A program made the position numbers and the translations under genes. From assembly GCA_028826165.1 (NCBI GenBank), contig JAPDFW010000063.1, forward strand, positions 1,116,001 to 1,180,000: 64,000 nucleotides of DNA, given 5' to 3'. Below the pieces are notes generated by a model that was not told the origin of the DNA, did no database searches, and saw nothing but the letters and a program-made list of their open reading frames with translations. Below, piece by piece: positions 1 through 10,914 of the stretch; the first letter of the stretch is position 1; every line of letters starts with the position of its first letter. The stretch is from Anaeramoeba ignava (Eukaryota > Metamonada > Anaeramoebidae).

Positions 1-2
1 AA

Positions 3-1238
3 GAAAAAGGAAAAGAAACAAAAACACTTGAAAATTTGCTTTCAGAAAAGAGTGAAATATATAATGATTTTTGTGATTTGTGGAATTACGAGCAATTATC
101 GCAAGAAATGTTCGAAACAAATTTCATTTCCTCGAAAACAGAAATTAATGAGATTGTCAAAAATAAGATTACTCTTGAGCAAATATACGAGAAATATGTG
201 AAGTCTTATAACGAATTGGTATATACAATAACAACAAAATTTATCAATAATTCGAGGAAGTTTGTTGTGGAAAGGATTGAATTGAAATCAGAAACTGAGA
301 AGAAATTCCCAAATATTTTGCGTCTATCGATCGAGGAAATCGACAATTTTGTGATTACCAATTTAATTGAAGAAGTGCAAAGTCTTTATTTATTAGAAAA
401 TTATTTAGAGCAGCAGTTTGAGATGATTGAAGTTCACAAATTAGAGCTTCCTCAACCAGAAGTTCCGTCGATACCTATTTTCCCAGAAAATGTGTTGAAA
501 GATATTAAAAATAAAATAGGAAACGATCAGTTTCAGAAGTCGCAAAGCATCTCAATTATTTCAGAACTGGAGCAATCCAGAATACTTGAGAATTGCGGGT
601 ATTTGCTTAATGTTTTGATGAATTATATTGCCAGCGAAAGTTCAAAAGAAGTTTTTGAAGCAATGAAGAAGAAGAAAATCAAGGATTTTCTTATCCAAGA
701 AGAGATTGCGAACCCCAAAAAAAATGAACCAAAAGAACTTGAGAAAGTATATAAATTGACCCAACTCCGTTTGTTTCAGGGAGTCAAAGAGCATGTTTTG
801 AAATGCCCAACGTTTTGCAAAATTTCTGTTCCTCAGCTTGTGTGTCTATATCAAAAAATATCTGAAAAACTCAACGATACATGTCGTTCTCTATCTCAAG
901 AATTCAAGAAGACGATAGTTGACACAACTAAAGCGGAAATTATTAAGAATTTTAATAATTTAAAACTTCAGTATCAATCTAAGTTAACAAAAGCTTTGGA
1001 AAGTTGTATAGAAATGATTCAAGATAAGAAACCAAAAAACGCAAATGAGAATAAAGAAAAAAATAATTCTGGTCAATTTGAGAATGATGAAATTTTTGAC
1101 AAGCTTTTGGATTATGAGTTGATTGCGTTTGAAGATATATCAAGATTGAAAAATTTAAAAGATTCTAAAATAAAGTTAGAAAATTTGGTTGATTTTTACA
1201 AAATTTGCGAAAGCCATTATCAAAAGAATTTGAATTAA
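3..1238 (+). CDS. 3' part of a gene for an unrecognised alpha-helical protein (truncated by window edge)
   Basis: The reading frame is open from base 3, and the first ATG-like codon inside it is only a TTG, so this is the downstream part of a longer gene or exon that begins before the window. About 411 residues are visible. They are mostly helical and charged, with heptad-like stretches, a short Pro-rich break (ELPQPEVPSIPIFPE, about residue 150) and a Lys/Asn-rich linker near residue 340. I recognise no domain, signal peptide or membrane segment. It stops at a TAA that runs straight into an AAAATT-type repeat. Its size and helical character would suit the C-terminal part of a large cytoplasmic protein, but I cannot name a family. 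Confidence 0.7.
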   Translation, partial: EKGKETKTLENLLSEKSEIYNDFCDLWNYEQLSQEMFETNFISSKTEINEIVKNKITLEQIYEKYVKSYNELVYTITTKFINNSRKFVVERIELKSETEKKFPNILRLSIEEIDNFVITNLIEEVQSLYLLENYLEQQFEMIEVHKLELPQPEVPSIPIFPENVLKDIKNKIGNDQFQKSQSISIISELEQSRILENCGYLLNVLMNYIASESSKEVFEAMKKKKIKDFLIQEEIANPKKNEPKELEKVYKLTQLRLFQGVKEHVLKCPTFCKISVPQLVCLYQKISEKLNDTCRSLSQEFKKTIVDTTKAEIIKNFNNLKLQYQSKLTKALESCIEMIQDKKPKNANENKEKNNSGQFENDEIFDKLLDYELIAFEDISRLKNLKDSKIKLENLVDFYKICESHYQKNLN

Positions 1239-1560
1239 AATTAAAATCAGAATTAATATCAATTAAAATTAATATCAATTTGAATTAAAATTAAAATTAA
1301 AATCAAAACTAATATGAATCAAAATTAAAATTAAAATTAAAATTAAAATTAAAATTAAAATTAAAATCAATATCAAAATTAAAATTAAAATTAAAATTAA
1401 AAAAAGAAAAAAAAAAAGAAAAATAAAAATAAAAAGAAAAAATATAAAATCGGAAAAATTTTTTTCATTTTCCAAAAATCATTTTTTTCCTTTCAAATTA
1501 AAATTAGAAATTAAAATAATAAAAATCAAAATCAAAATAAAAATCAAAATAAAAATAATA
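1236..1560. repeat. AAAATT-type hexanucleotide repeat and T-rich spacer upstream of the exportin gene
   Basis: The sequence is imperfect AAAATT/AAAATC hexamers to about 1400, then A-rich sequence, then two CATTTT elements at about 1466 and 1480 inside T-rich tracts, then more A-rich hexamers up to the exportin ATG. No gene is supported here. The short frame on the minus strand (1275-1475) is a poly-Ile/Leu translation of the repeat. Confidence 0.75.
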
Positions 1561-1562
1561 AA

Positions 1563-4500
1563 ATGAACACATTAGAAGAATTCGCAAGACAACTATACAC
1601 AGAAACCAATCCAGAATTACGAACACAACTCGAAGAGCAATACAAAGAATTTGTATCACGATACGAAAGCATTGAGCTTGGATTAAGACTGCTAACAGAA
1701 AGCGAGAATCATCAAGCACAATTTTTTGCCAGTTCAGCTTTAAAGACGTTAATAACGGATTATTGGAACGTAATTGGGAGTGAAACAAAAAACCAGATCC
1801 AGAACACAGTATTAGAGATCCGGTTTGGAAAACAAACAAGACGAGAAGCGAACCACGTGCTGAACGCAATGGAGACTGTTGTAGCACGGTCAGTTAAGCT
1901 TGGATGGGATGATCCTGAACTCGACTGCAAGAATCTTTTGGACAAAATCGCAGGATATTTCTTTTCGTTCAACCCGGAAATTGTGGTTGCGAGTTTGCGG
2001 GTGAGTCGGCAGCTTGTGGAAGAGTTCACGATGGAGATTGGAAACAGGGAAACGAAGACAGTCCATCGAAAAAAAGCAACTTCTTTCCAAGAGTATTTGA
2101 TCAAGTTCCTTGATTTTGCAGTGAGTGTACTTGGACAGAGCCCAAACGAAGATGAGGCACTTGAGACGCTGCGGAAGATCAGCGAGATCACACTGGGAAA
2201 TAGAATAAGGGATCGGGATCAAGCAATGCGGGCTGTCGGGGAAGAGCAAATGAGAGTTGCGAATAAGCCAAGTGGGATCAGCGGAAAGGATGTTTCGCGA
2301 GAATTATTCCGTCTTGTTCGTGCTTGTCTTAATTTCGGACTCCCGCAGGCGCATGATGAGCAGAAACATGGGACGACGGCGATATATTTCCGCAGCGAGT
2401 TCAGGGAATTGATTAACAAGACGGATATTCTGAGTGTTTTTTTCGATCACTACCAAAATAATACTATTGCGGCAGGCGCGGTTGCATTGGAATGTGTGGG
2501 GTTATTCGTGCAAATTCCGTCGTATTATTTCTCAACCGACGGCGGTTATGAAAAAATGAAGAATTCACTTGTCAAGGGAATATGGGATATTCTCAAGGAT
2601 TCTCGCGGCTTGGACAACGAAGACATTGCGCATCAGTTCTGCGTGATGCATTTCAACACTGCAGGAGAGCATGACGTTCGGGAGTTCACAGGGATCGGGT
2701 TGTTTGACGAGTGGATGGATCGGCTGCTTGAATTTACGCTCCACGTGCTTCGCCGATCCACAGAGAGCAAACTCTTTGCAAACAGCATCTATTATCTTCT
2801 TGGGTTCTGGGGTCGCGTCTCGGGTGTAAGGGCCTTTGTCGAGAACCACCACAACCAATTCGCACACAAGAACTCTGTCATCTTCCAGACTTATATCCGT
2901 CTCCAGATTAGCTGCATCGACTGGGAATTCGACACCCATGAAGGTGTTGTTGCAGATGCTTTGGATGAAGGCTCGGGTTTTTATGAGATTCTTCAGGCAA
3001 TTTGTGAGTTGGGAAGAATCAATTATGAAGGAAATGCAAGTTTTTTGATCTCCCAGAAAAGCGAGATTGAGAAGAAATATCACGCGCGATTGGCAAATCT
3101 TTCCCAACAAGACCCTGCGCGCGATGCACTTGCAACCGATCTCGCGTTTCTTGTTGCCGTGACAACAATTCTGATACGCAAACAAGCGCGGTATCCGCAT
3201 ATCAACACAAAGTTCCGAACAGATGCTGAGCTCGTGGAGTGTGTTCTTTCCCTCCTCGCCAACCAGCACGAACTCGGACAATCCCATGAAAATCCTCCTC
3301 TCAGCCAACCCCTCCACAACGCTTGTCTGTTCTTTCTCCACTCCATATGGAAAACCCATCTCAGCACAACATCCTCTTTTTACTCCTCCTTCTTTGACGC
3401 GCTTTCTTCCATTTCCCAAATAGATTCAAACACCCAATTCCATGCATTTATTCTCAATGCTCTTGTGTGGAATCTCAAGCACTGGGCATCTTCCCTTGAA
3501 ATCATCTCCAAATCTCTTGATTTCCTTCTCGAAATCGTTGCCAATCCGTACAACTTCCCCGCAATTTCCCATCTGGATCCCCTCGGCTTGCTCGAGAGTG
3601 AGTTCACAAGCTTCGTTTTCTTGGAGTCTCATCTCGCACGCACCGGAAAACTTCGCAGAGTCTTCTTCGCTGTAATTGGAAAGCTCATCTTCATGGAGGA
3701 AAACCGCGCCAAAAGAGTCGAGCATTTCGATTCCTTTTCAAATTCTCTCGATGACAAATTCAAGGTCATACACTCCTCTCTCCAGGAATCCTCTCCACAA
3801 CAGCTTGCTGAGCTCTTTGCTCTCGAGGATAACGCTCTTCCGCTTTTCGCATTCATGCAAGATCTGCGCGGATTCCTCTCATCAGCAACTTCCCCTCATG
3901 CTTATACCCTGTTTTTTGAGTGGTTTTTCCCTGACCATTTCAATGATCTTCTTGCTCTTTCTTCTCATCTTCCTCTCTCATCACGTCCTTTGCTCCATAT
4001 CTACAAATTCTGGGCAGAATTGACATATAATCAAGCACAGAGGATTATGTTTGACTCAACTTCTCCATATGGAATGATTCTTTTCAGCGCAGCATCTGAT
4101 ATAATTCAGCGCCATTCCGCAGCTTTGATCTCGAATATGAAAACATTGATTTCTTCAAATATTCAGAATGTTGAAAATATCCAAAATATTCAAAATATTC
4201 AAAATATTCAAAATATTCAAAATATCCAAAACAAAAACCAAATAGACCCTTCTATTCTTGCTGCAAACAGCGACTACGCTACAATAGTTCGTTTCGTCTC
4301 CATTCTCTCAACCATTTTCTACAACACCCTCAAAGGAGGATATGTCCAATTCGGTGTGTTCGAAATATACAACGACACATCGTTCAAAAATACTCTCAAC
4401 TCAGTTCTCGACATGTCATTTGCACTGGACATCCGCGCGTTTTTTCTTTTCCCCCGAGCTTTTAAAAACTACTTCAAAATTCTCAAATTTATATCTTCTG

Positions 4501-5012
4501 ATTTTATCGATTACATCGTTTCTCTCGAGCCCCGCATTCTTCGTAACCTTGCAGACCATCTTGTCTTTGGTGTTTCCTGTGCAATGCCAAAGATTGTCAT
4601 CAACAGCTGTCGTGCCATCCGCTCAATCATGGATCATTACCTCTCTGTTATTGAACCGCCTTTGTTCCCTAGTTCTCTCCGCGAAGAACGTCTTCATTCA
4701 TACTCAGAGCATCTCCGTTTCCATCCTGCTCTTTTCCGCAACTGGCTCGATGCTCTTTTTGATTATCTTGTTGTCACACCAAATCCTTCTTCAGATTACA
4801 TTGCTCCTCCCCTTTTTAGTCTTATGATTGTTGAAGAGGATTATTTTAATTCGATCTCTTCTTCTTTTATTGATTCTCTTGTCTCAAAGGAAAAGGCTCG
4901 TTCTTTGTTTACTCAATTAACTTCTGGTGTTTCCAAATCCAAAGATGCAAAGAATAGATCTATTTTTACTCAAAATTTGACTAAATTTTGTCAAGATTTG
5001 AAGGATCTTTAA
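1563..5012 (+). CDS. XPO7: Exportin-7 (RanBP16)-like nuclear export receptor, single exon
   Basis: A 1149-residue importin-beta/karyopherin family protein, close to the roughly 1090 residues of animal exportin-7. Residues 1-110 give the N-terminal importin-beta-type helical repeats. The following VKLGWDDPEL matches the conserved K-L-G-W segment of exportin-7. Further family-like stretches are RKKATSFQEY (about 170), IYYLLGFWGRV (about 405) and LGRINYEGNA (about 490). The family carries cargo out of the nucleus with RanGTP. A low-complexity loop of repeated Ile-Gln-Asn lies near residues 868-895 (DNA 4165-4235) and looks like slippage in a surface loop. Base composition is strikingly richer in G and C than the rest of the window, including third codon positions. 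No intron is needed. Exportin-4 is the nearest alternative, but the matched segments favour exportin-7. Confidence 0.88.
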   Translation: MNTLEEFARQLYTETNPELRTQLEEQYKEFVSRYESIELGLRLLTESENHQAQFFASSALKTLITDYWNVIGSETKNQIQNTVLEIRFGKQTRREANHVLNAMETVVARSVKLGWDDPELDCKNLLDKIAGYFFSFNPEIVVASLRVSRQLVEEFTMEIGNRETKTVHRKKATSFQEYLIKFLDFAVSVLGQSPNEDEALETLRKISEITLGNRIRDRDQAMRAVGEEQMRVANKPSGISGKDVSRELFRLVRACLNFGLPQAHDEQKHGTTAIYFRSEFRELINKTDILSVFFDHYQNNTIAAGAVALECVGLFVQIPSYYFSTDGGYEKMKNSLVKGIWDILKDSRGLDNEDIAHQFCVMHFNTAGEHDVREFTGIGLFDEWMDRLLEFTLHVLRRSTESKLFANSIYYLLGFWGRVSGVRAFVENHHNQFAHKNSVIFQTYIRLQISCIDWEFDTHEGVVADALDEGSGFYEILQAICELGRINYEGNASFLISQKSEIEKKYHARLANLSQQDPARDALATDLAFLVAVTTILIRKQARYPHINTKFRTDAELVECVLSLLANQHELGQSHENPPLSQPLHNACLFFLHSIWKTHLSTTSSFYSSFFDALSSISQIDSNTQFHAFILNALVWNLKHWASSLEIISKSLDFLLEIVANPYNFPAISHLDPLGLLESEFTSFVFLESHLARTGKLRRVFFAVIGKLIFMEENRAKRVEHFDSFSNSLDDKFKVIHSSLQESSPQQLAELFALEDNALPLFAFMQDLRGFLSSATSPHAYTLFFEWFFPDHFNDLLALSSHLPLSSRPLLHIYKFWAELTYNQAQRIMFDSTSPYGMILFSAASDIIQRHSAALISNMKTLISSNIQNVENIQNIQNIQNIQNIQNIQNKNQIDPSILAANSDYATIVRFVSILSTIFYNTLKGGYVQFGVFEIYNDTSFKNTLNSVLDMSFALDIRAFFLFPRAFKNYFKILKFISSDFIDYIVSLEPRILRNLADHLVFGVSCAMPKIVINSCRAIRSIMDHYLSVIEPPLFPSSLREERLHSYSEHLRFHPALFRNWLDALFDYLVVTPNPSSDYIAPPLFSLMIVEEDYFNSISSSFIDSLVSKEKARSLFTQLTSGVSKSKDAKNRSIFTQNLTKFCQDLKDL

Positions 5013-5036
5013 GAGATTTTCAGGAGGATATATTGA

Positions 5037-6165
5037 ATTAAAATGAAAATTTAAAACAAAATTTATAACAAAATTTATAACAAAATTTATAACAAAATTT
5101 ATAACAAAATTGAAACAAATTTATAACAAAATTTATAACAAAATTTAAAACAAAATTTATAACAAAATTTATAACAAAATTTATAACAAAATTTATAACA
5201 AAATTTATAACAAAATTTATAATGAAATTTGAAACAAAATTTATAACAAAATTTGAAACAAAATTTATAACAAAATTTAAAACAAAATTTATAACAAAAT
5301 TTATAACAAAATTTATAACAAAATTTACAACAAAATTGAAATGAAATTTAAAACAAAATTTATAACAAAATTTAAAACAAAATTTATAACAAAATTTATA
5401 ACAAAATTTAAAACAAAATTTATAACAATTTATAACAATTTATAACAAAATTTATAACAAAATTTATAACAAAATTTATAACAAAATTTAAAACAAAATT
5501 TATAACAAAATTTATAACAAAATTTATAACAAAATTTATAACAAAATTTAAAACAAAATTTAAAACAAAATTTAAAACAAAATTTATAACAAAATTTAAA
5601 ACAAAATTTAAAACAAAATTTATAACAAAATTTAAAACAAAATTTATAACAAAATTTATAACAAAATTTATAACAAAATTTATAACAAAATTTATAACAA
5701 AATTTAAAACAAAATTTATAACAAAATTTAAAACAAAATTTATAACAAAATTTATAACAAAATTTGAAACAAAATTTAAAACAAAATTTATAACAAAATT
5801 TAAAACAAAATTTATAACAAAATTTATAACAAAATTTATAACAAAATTTATAACAAAATTTAAAACAAAATTTATAACAAAATTTATAACAAAATTTATA
5901 ACAAAATTTAAAACAAAATTTATAACAAAATTGAAATGAAATTTAAAACAAAATTTAAAACAAAATTTATAACAAAATTGAAATGAAATTTAAAACAAAA
6001 TTTAAAACAAAATTTATAACAAAATTTAAAACAAAATTTATAACAAAATTTAAAACAAAATTGAAATGAAATTTAAAACAAAATTTATAACAAAATTTAT
6101 AACAAAATTGAAATGAAATTTGAAACAATTTATAACAAAATTGAAATGAAAACAAAATTTAAATT
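5037..6165. repeat. 12-bp minisatellite, unit AAAATTTATAAC, 3' of the exportin gene
   Basis: About 1.1 kb of nearly uninterrupted 12-bp units, with variants where TATAAC becomes TAAAAC or TGAAAC and occasional ATTGAAATGA units. It begins about 30 bp after the exportin stop codon and ends in the T-rich flank of the next gene. Variants are mixed along the array rather than grouped, as expected for repeated unequal exchange or slippage. The short frame at 5967-6155 (-) is a translation of the repeat. Confidence 0.95.
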
Positions 6166-6328
6166 AAAAATTTATTCTTCTTTTTTTTTCTTTTATTTCT
6201 CATTTCTCTTCTTTCCAAAAACAAAATTTTGTCTTTTTAAAGAAGGGATTTTGATTTCTGTTTTGAAAAAAAAATAAAATGCTTTTTTTTTCGTTAATAA
6301 AAATCTTTTTTTTCTTTTTCTAAAAATC

Positions 6329-7600
6329 TTAATCAGAATCATTATCATTATCACTTTCATTATCATTATCATTATCATTTTCATTTTCATTTTCATTGTC
6401 ACTTTCATTTTCATTTTCATTTTCATTATCACTTTCATTTTCATTTTCATTTTCATTTTCATTTTCATTATCATTATCATTTTCATTTTCATTTTCATTT
6501 TCATTTTCATTTTCATTTTCATTTTCATTTTCATTTTCATTTTCTTGACTTATTGATTCTTTATCAACACTCATTGTATCATCAAGATCTTGACTTGTTC
6601 CATCTGCACTATCCTCTATTTCATCATTTCCTTCATTTTTTTCATTCATTAAATCAGCTTGGAATTGTTTATCTACTTCTTCCTTAATAATCATAATTTT
6701 CGCATCAAGTTCGTTTTTAATTTGATTAATTTCATCTTCAATTTCTAAAACTTGTTGATCATCAAGTACATTTGCTGAATCTTGTTTTTTTAAATTAGCT
6801 TTTATTCTCAACGCAATTTCATCTAATTTCAATCTTTCTCCATCAACTTCAGAATTATCCAACTTTTTTTTTTTGGGAATTTTTTTTTGTTTTTGTTCTT
6901 CTTTTTGTTCTTCTTTTTGTTTTTGTTTTTCTTTTTGTTTTTGTTTTTCTTTTTGTTCTTCTTTCTTTTTAATTGGAGTTTTAATTGGAGTTTTAATTGG
7001 AGTTTTAATTGGTTTTTTAATTGGAGTTTTAATCGGTTTTTTAATCGGTTTTTTTTCGTTATGTATTTGTTTCTGATTTGGATTTGGTTTTTGAATTGGT
7101 TTTGAATTTGAATTTAAATTTTGTTTTTTTGGTTCCACTTTCTTTGTAAAATTTTTCTTTTGAATTGAATTGATTTGCTTTACTCCTTTCTTAATAATAA
7201 TTGGCCTCATTCCATTTTTTGAATTTTTTTCATTTAATCCAACTTTAGGTGATTCAATTTTTTTTCTTGAAGATGGATTCATTAACGATTGAGTTATTTT
7301 TTGGATTGAATTTGGTTTTTTTTTAAGAGGAGTTGATTTTGAAAATGATTTTTGATCTTTTATTGTTTTTTTATTTTGATTATTTTCTTTTTTATTATTT
7401 TCTTTTATTTTTGGTTTTGAAGGAGATTTTGCTCTTTGTTTTTCAGAACTATTAATTAAATTCTCAATTTTTTGTGTTGCATTTATAAAGTACTTATTCA
7501 TTTCTATTAAATTATCTGTAAGCTTTTGATTTAAAATATTCCAGTTTTGATTCTCTTTTTTAATTAATAAAATTTCTTTTTTTAAAGAGAATTCATTCAT
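6329..7600 (-). CDS. Low-complexity basic/acidic protein of unknown function
   Basis: A 423-residue intronless frame. The N-terminus (residues 1-50) is a short predicted coiled coil. It is followed by a Lys/Ser/Asn-rich basic region, a run of PIKTPIKKPIK-type repeats near residues 185-215, KEKQKQKEEQ repeats, a more complex acidic-helical stretch (about 250-330, with DEIALRIKANLKK and LEIEDEINQIKNELDAK), and a long terminal Asn-Glu/Asn-Asp tract. The helical block at 250-330 is the only part that looks under ordinary protein constraint. The pattern of a basic half and an acidic tail recalls nuclear or nucleolar proteins, but I see no diagnostic domain. Most of the length grew by 6-bp DNA slippage, which keeps frame. 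Confidence 0.65.
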   Translation of the reverse strand: MNEFSLKKEILLIKKENQNWNILNQKLTDNLIEMNKYFINATQKIENLINSSEKQRAKSPSKPKIKENNKKENNQNKKTIKDQKSFSKSTPLKKKPNSIQKITQSLMNPSSRKKIESPKVGLNEKNSKNGMRPIIIKKGVKQINSIQKKNFTKKVEPKKQNLNSNSKPIQKPNPNQKQIHNEKKPIKKPIKTPIKKPIKTPIKTPIKTPIKKKEEQKEKQKQKEKQKQKEEQKEEQKQKKIPKKKKLDNSEVDGERLKLDEIALRIKANLKKQDSANVLDDQQVLEIEDEINQIKNELDAKIMIIKEEVDKQFQADLMNEKNEGNDEIEDSADGTSQDLDDTMSVDKESISQENENENENENENENENENENENDNDNENENENENENESDNENENENESDNENENENDNDNDNESDNDNDSD

Positions 7601-7880
7601 TTTTATTTTAAAAAAATTTTTTTTTCTTTTTATTCTTTTTTTTTATTAATTTTTTTAATTTTTGGAAAAGAAAAATGATTTAAAAAATAAAATTAAAAAA
7701 AAAATAAAATTTAATTAAAAATTAATTTAGATTCAAATTCTTGTTTTTATTTCTTTCTTCCAAAAAAAAATATAAGGAATTTTTTGTAAAGTAAAAAAAA
7801 AAAAAGAACAAATTAAAAAAAAAAATCAAAAAAAAAAAAAGTTGAACAAATTTCTTTTCATTTTGGGAATTTTTTTAGTT
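7601..7880. other. Intergenic spacer between MOB1 3' end and the 6.3-7.6 kb gene
   Basis: AT-rich sequence with long A and T runs. It holds one AAAAATGATTTAAA-type element about 70 bp upstream of the minus-strand gene. No coding signal is visible. Confidence 0.6.
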
Positions 7881-10595
7881 TCATTTCTTTTTTTCTTCTA
7901 ATAAAGTTTTAATCAATTCTTTTAATGGAGCTAATTCATTATTTTTAATTAATCTTTAAAATAAAAAAATTAATTAATTAATTTAAATTAAATTAAAATT
8001 AAATTAAAAATCGGAAAAAAAAAATTTACTTAAATTCTCTCACAAAATACATAAAATGTTTGAATGATGTATTTAAATGAGCTTCTTCTCCAAGATTTGT
8101 AATATCATCAAAGTGATTGTGATACATATGAGCATAAACTCGAAACAATCTTTTAAAAATTATTTTCACAATACTTTGAAAGTTTTTTGGAAATGAATAA
8201 CCTTTAATTATTTGAAATCAAAATTCAAATTCAATTTAAAATTAAAATTAAAATTGAAATTCAAATTAAAATTAAAATTAAAATTAAAATTGAAATTAAA
8301 ATTAAAATTAAAACAAACCCATTTTTGATGGGAAAACATTTTCATTATCTAAAAGATCTTGAATCCAATTCATTAAACGATCAATATAATCAGGAGCGGA
8401 TAATCTTTGTGGTTTTTTAATAGTTTGTCCATCAGCCCAATGATATTCATATTTTGGACCTGCTGACATTACTTTGCATGAATCAGTTGTACAAAATTCA
8501 GTAATTGTTCCATAAAGCATATTAATTTGATTGAAAAAATCAACAGCTATTATTTAATTATAAATTTAATTATAAATTTAATTATAAATTTAATTATTAT
8601 GTTAATTATAAATTTAATTGTAAATATAAATATAAATTTAATTATAAATATAATTATAAATTTAATTATAAATTTAATTATAAATTTATTTGTAAATTTA
8701 ATTATAAATTTCATTATAAATTTGATTATAAATTTCATTATAAATTTAATTATAAATTCATTCATTGGATAAATTTTTACATTATAAATTTAATTATAAA
8801 TTTAATTATAAATTTAATTATAAATTTAATTATAAATTTAATTATAAATTTCATTATAAATTTAATTATAAATTTCATTATAAATTTAATTATAAATTTA
8901 ATTATAAATTTAATTATAAATTTAATTATAAATTTAATTATAAATTTAATTATAAATTTAATTATAAATTTAATTATAAATTTAATTTAATTATAAATTT
9001 AATTATAAATATAATTATAAATTTAATTATAAATTTAATTATAAATTTAATTATAAATTTAATTATAAATTTAATTATAAATTTAATTATAAATTTAATT
9101 ATAAATTTATTTGTAAATTGTTTATAAATTTAAATATAAATTTTATTATAAATATAATTATAAATTTAATTATAAATTTGTTTATAAATTTAATTATAAA
9201 TATAATTATAAATTTAATTATAAATTTAATTATAAATTTGATTATAAATATAATTATAAATTTAATTATAAATTTAATTATAAATTTGATTATAAATTTA
9301 ATTATAAATTTGATTATAAATTTAATTATAAAATTAATTATAAATTTATAAATTTAATTATAAATTTAATTATAAATTTAATTATAAATTTATTTATAAA
9401 TTTAATTATAAATTTAATTATAAATTTAATTATAAATTTAATTATAAATATAATTATAAATATAATTATAAATTTAATTATAAATTTAATTATAAATTTA
9501 ATTATAAATTTAATTATAAATTTAATTATAAATTTAATTATAAATTTAATTATAAATTTAATTATAAATTTAATTATAAATTTAATTATAAATTTAATTA
9601 TAAATTTAATTATAAATTTAATTATAAATTTAATTATAAATTTAATTATAAATTTAATTATAAATTTAATTATAAATTTAATTATAAATATGATTATAAA
9701 TTTAATTATAAATTTGATTATAAATTTGATTATAAATTTGATTATAAATTTAATTATAAATTTAATTATAAATTTAATTATAAATTTAATTATAAATTTA
9801 ATTATAAATTTAATTATAAATTTAATTATAAATTTAATTATAAATTTCATTATAAATTTAATTATAAATATAATTATAAATTTAATTATAAATTTAATTA
9901 TAAATATAATTATAAATATAATTATAAATTTATTTGTAAATTGTTTTTAAAATTGATTATAAATATAATTATAAATTTAATTATAAATTTAATTATAAAT
10001 TTAATTATAAATTTGATTATAAATTTAATTATAAATTTAATTATAAATTTAATTATAAATTTAATTATAAATTTAATTATAAATTTCATTATAAATTTAA
10101 TTATAAATTTAATTATAAAATTAATTATAAAATTAATTATAAATTTAATTATAAATTTAATTATAAATTTAATTATTAATTTCATTATAAATTTAATTAT
10201 AAATTTAATTATAAATTTAATTATAAATTTAATTATAAATATAATTATAAATTTAATTATAAATTTAATTATAAATTTAATTGTAAATTTAATTATAAAT
10301 TTAATTATAAATTTCATTATAAATTTATTTGTAAATTGATTATAAAATTGTTTTTAAAATTGTTTTTAAAATTGATTATATATTTGTTGATAAATGTAAA
10401 TTGGAATAAAAAAAATAAATTACTATTAACTGCAAGCCATTCATTTAAATCTTCTCCTTCAGGAAGTACAACCGCTAAATGTAAATTTCCACTCCCAAGA
10501 GTCGCATCTGCAAATTTCTTTAATTCATATTGTTTTGTTCCTTCTTTAATTTTTCTTTGAGGCTTGAATGTTTTAGTTTTGCTAAAAAAACTCAT
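7881..10595 (-). CDS. MOB1: MOB1 kinase activator, four exons
   Basis: Spliced from exons 10595-10424, 8546-8319, 8201-8030 and 7953-7881, all with GT-AG borders, giving 214 residues against 216 in human MOB1A. It starts MSFFSKTKTFKP and carries ATLGSGNLHLAVVLPEGEDL and the junction VNTVDFFNQINMLYG across intron 1. The zinc-site cysteines are in EFCTTDSCKV, EYHWADG and FPSKMG follow, and the zinc-site histidines are in HMYHNHF. HLNTSFKHFMYFVREF is near the end. MOB1 binds and activates NDR/LATS kinases in mitotic exit, cytokinesis and Hippo-type signalling. Every exon joins in phase and each junction restores a conserved codon, so the model is secure. Intron lengths are 1877, 117 and 76 bp; the first is almost wholly tandem repeat. 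The final exon adds KLIKNNELAPLKELIKTL. Confidence 0.95.
8560..10375. repeat. 1.8-kb 12-bp minisatellite inside MOB1 intron 1
   Basis: Tandem 12-bp units of type ATAAATTTAATT fill nearly all of the 1877-bp first intron of MOB1 (8547-10423). Interspersed variants carry ATTTGATT, ATTTCATT, ATATAATT or ATTTGTAA. The period is a multiple of three and the core lacks stop triplets in several frames, so long meaningless frames appear on both strands (for example 9338-9850 minus and 9690-9950 plus). The donor-side 50 bp and acceptor-side 15 bp are repeat-poor or degenerate, leaving the splice sites clear. Confidence 0.95.
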
Positions 10596-10914
10596 TTATT
10601 CAAAACAAAAAAAAGAGAAAACGATTTTATTATTATTTTTTTGTTGTTTCTTGTTGAAAAAAAATGAAAAAAAAAATTTTGAAAGAAAAATTAAAAGCAA
10701 AAAAAAAAAATTAATTAAAAAAATATGGAAAAAATTAAATGGAGAAAAATAAAAAACAAATTCGAAAATCTAAAAGGAAATTTAAACAAATCAAATAAAA
10801 ATAAAATGAACCAAAAAAATTCCTGACTTAAATTTTTTTTATTCTTATTGATTTTGTTTAAAAAAAGAAGAAGAAGAAGAAGAAGAAGATCAAATAGGAA
10901 AAATTTTTCCTTTT
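10596..10914. other. Intergenic spacer upstream of MOB1
   Basis: A/T-rich sequence of 319 bp. It contains an AAAAAATGAAAAA element about 65 bp upstream of the MOB1 ATG (read on the minus strand) and an (AAG)n tract at about 10864-10888 that yields a false poly-Arg frame. No gene is seen. Confidence 0.6.

Noticed and set aside
2565-3419. 284-residue antisense frame in the exportin gene
   Set aside because: Shadow of the GC-richer exportin coding strand; no start context and no recognisable protein.
8527-10339. Long open frames on both strands (FIIK, IINL and KFNY repeats)
   Set aside because: They are translations of the 12-bp array within MOB1 intron 1; the flanking exons rebuild conserved MOB1 and no ordered protein is encoded.
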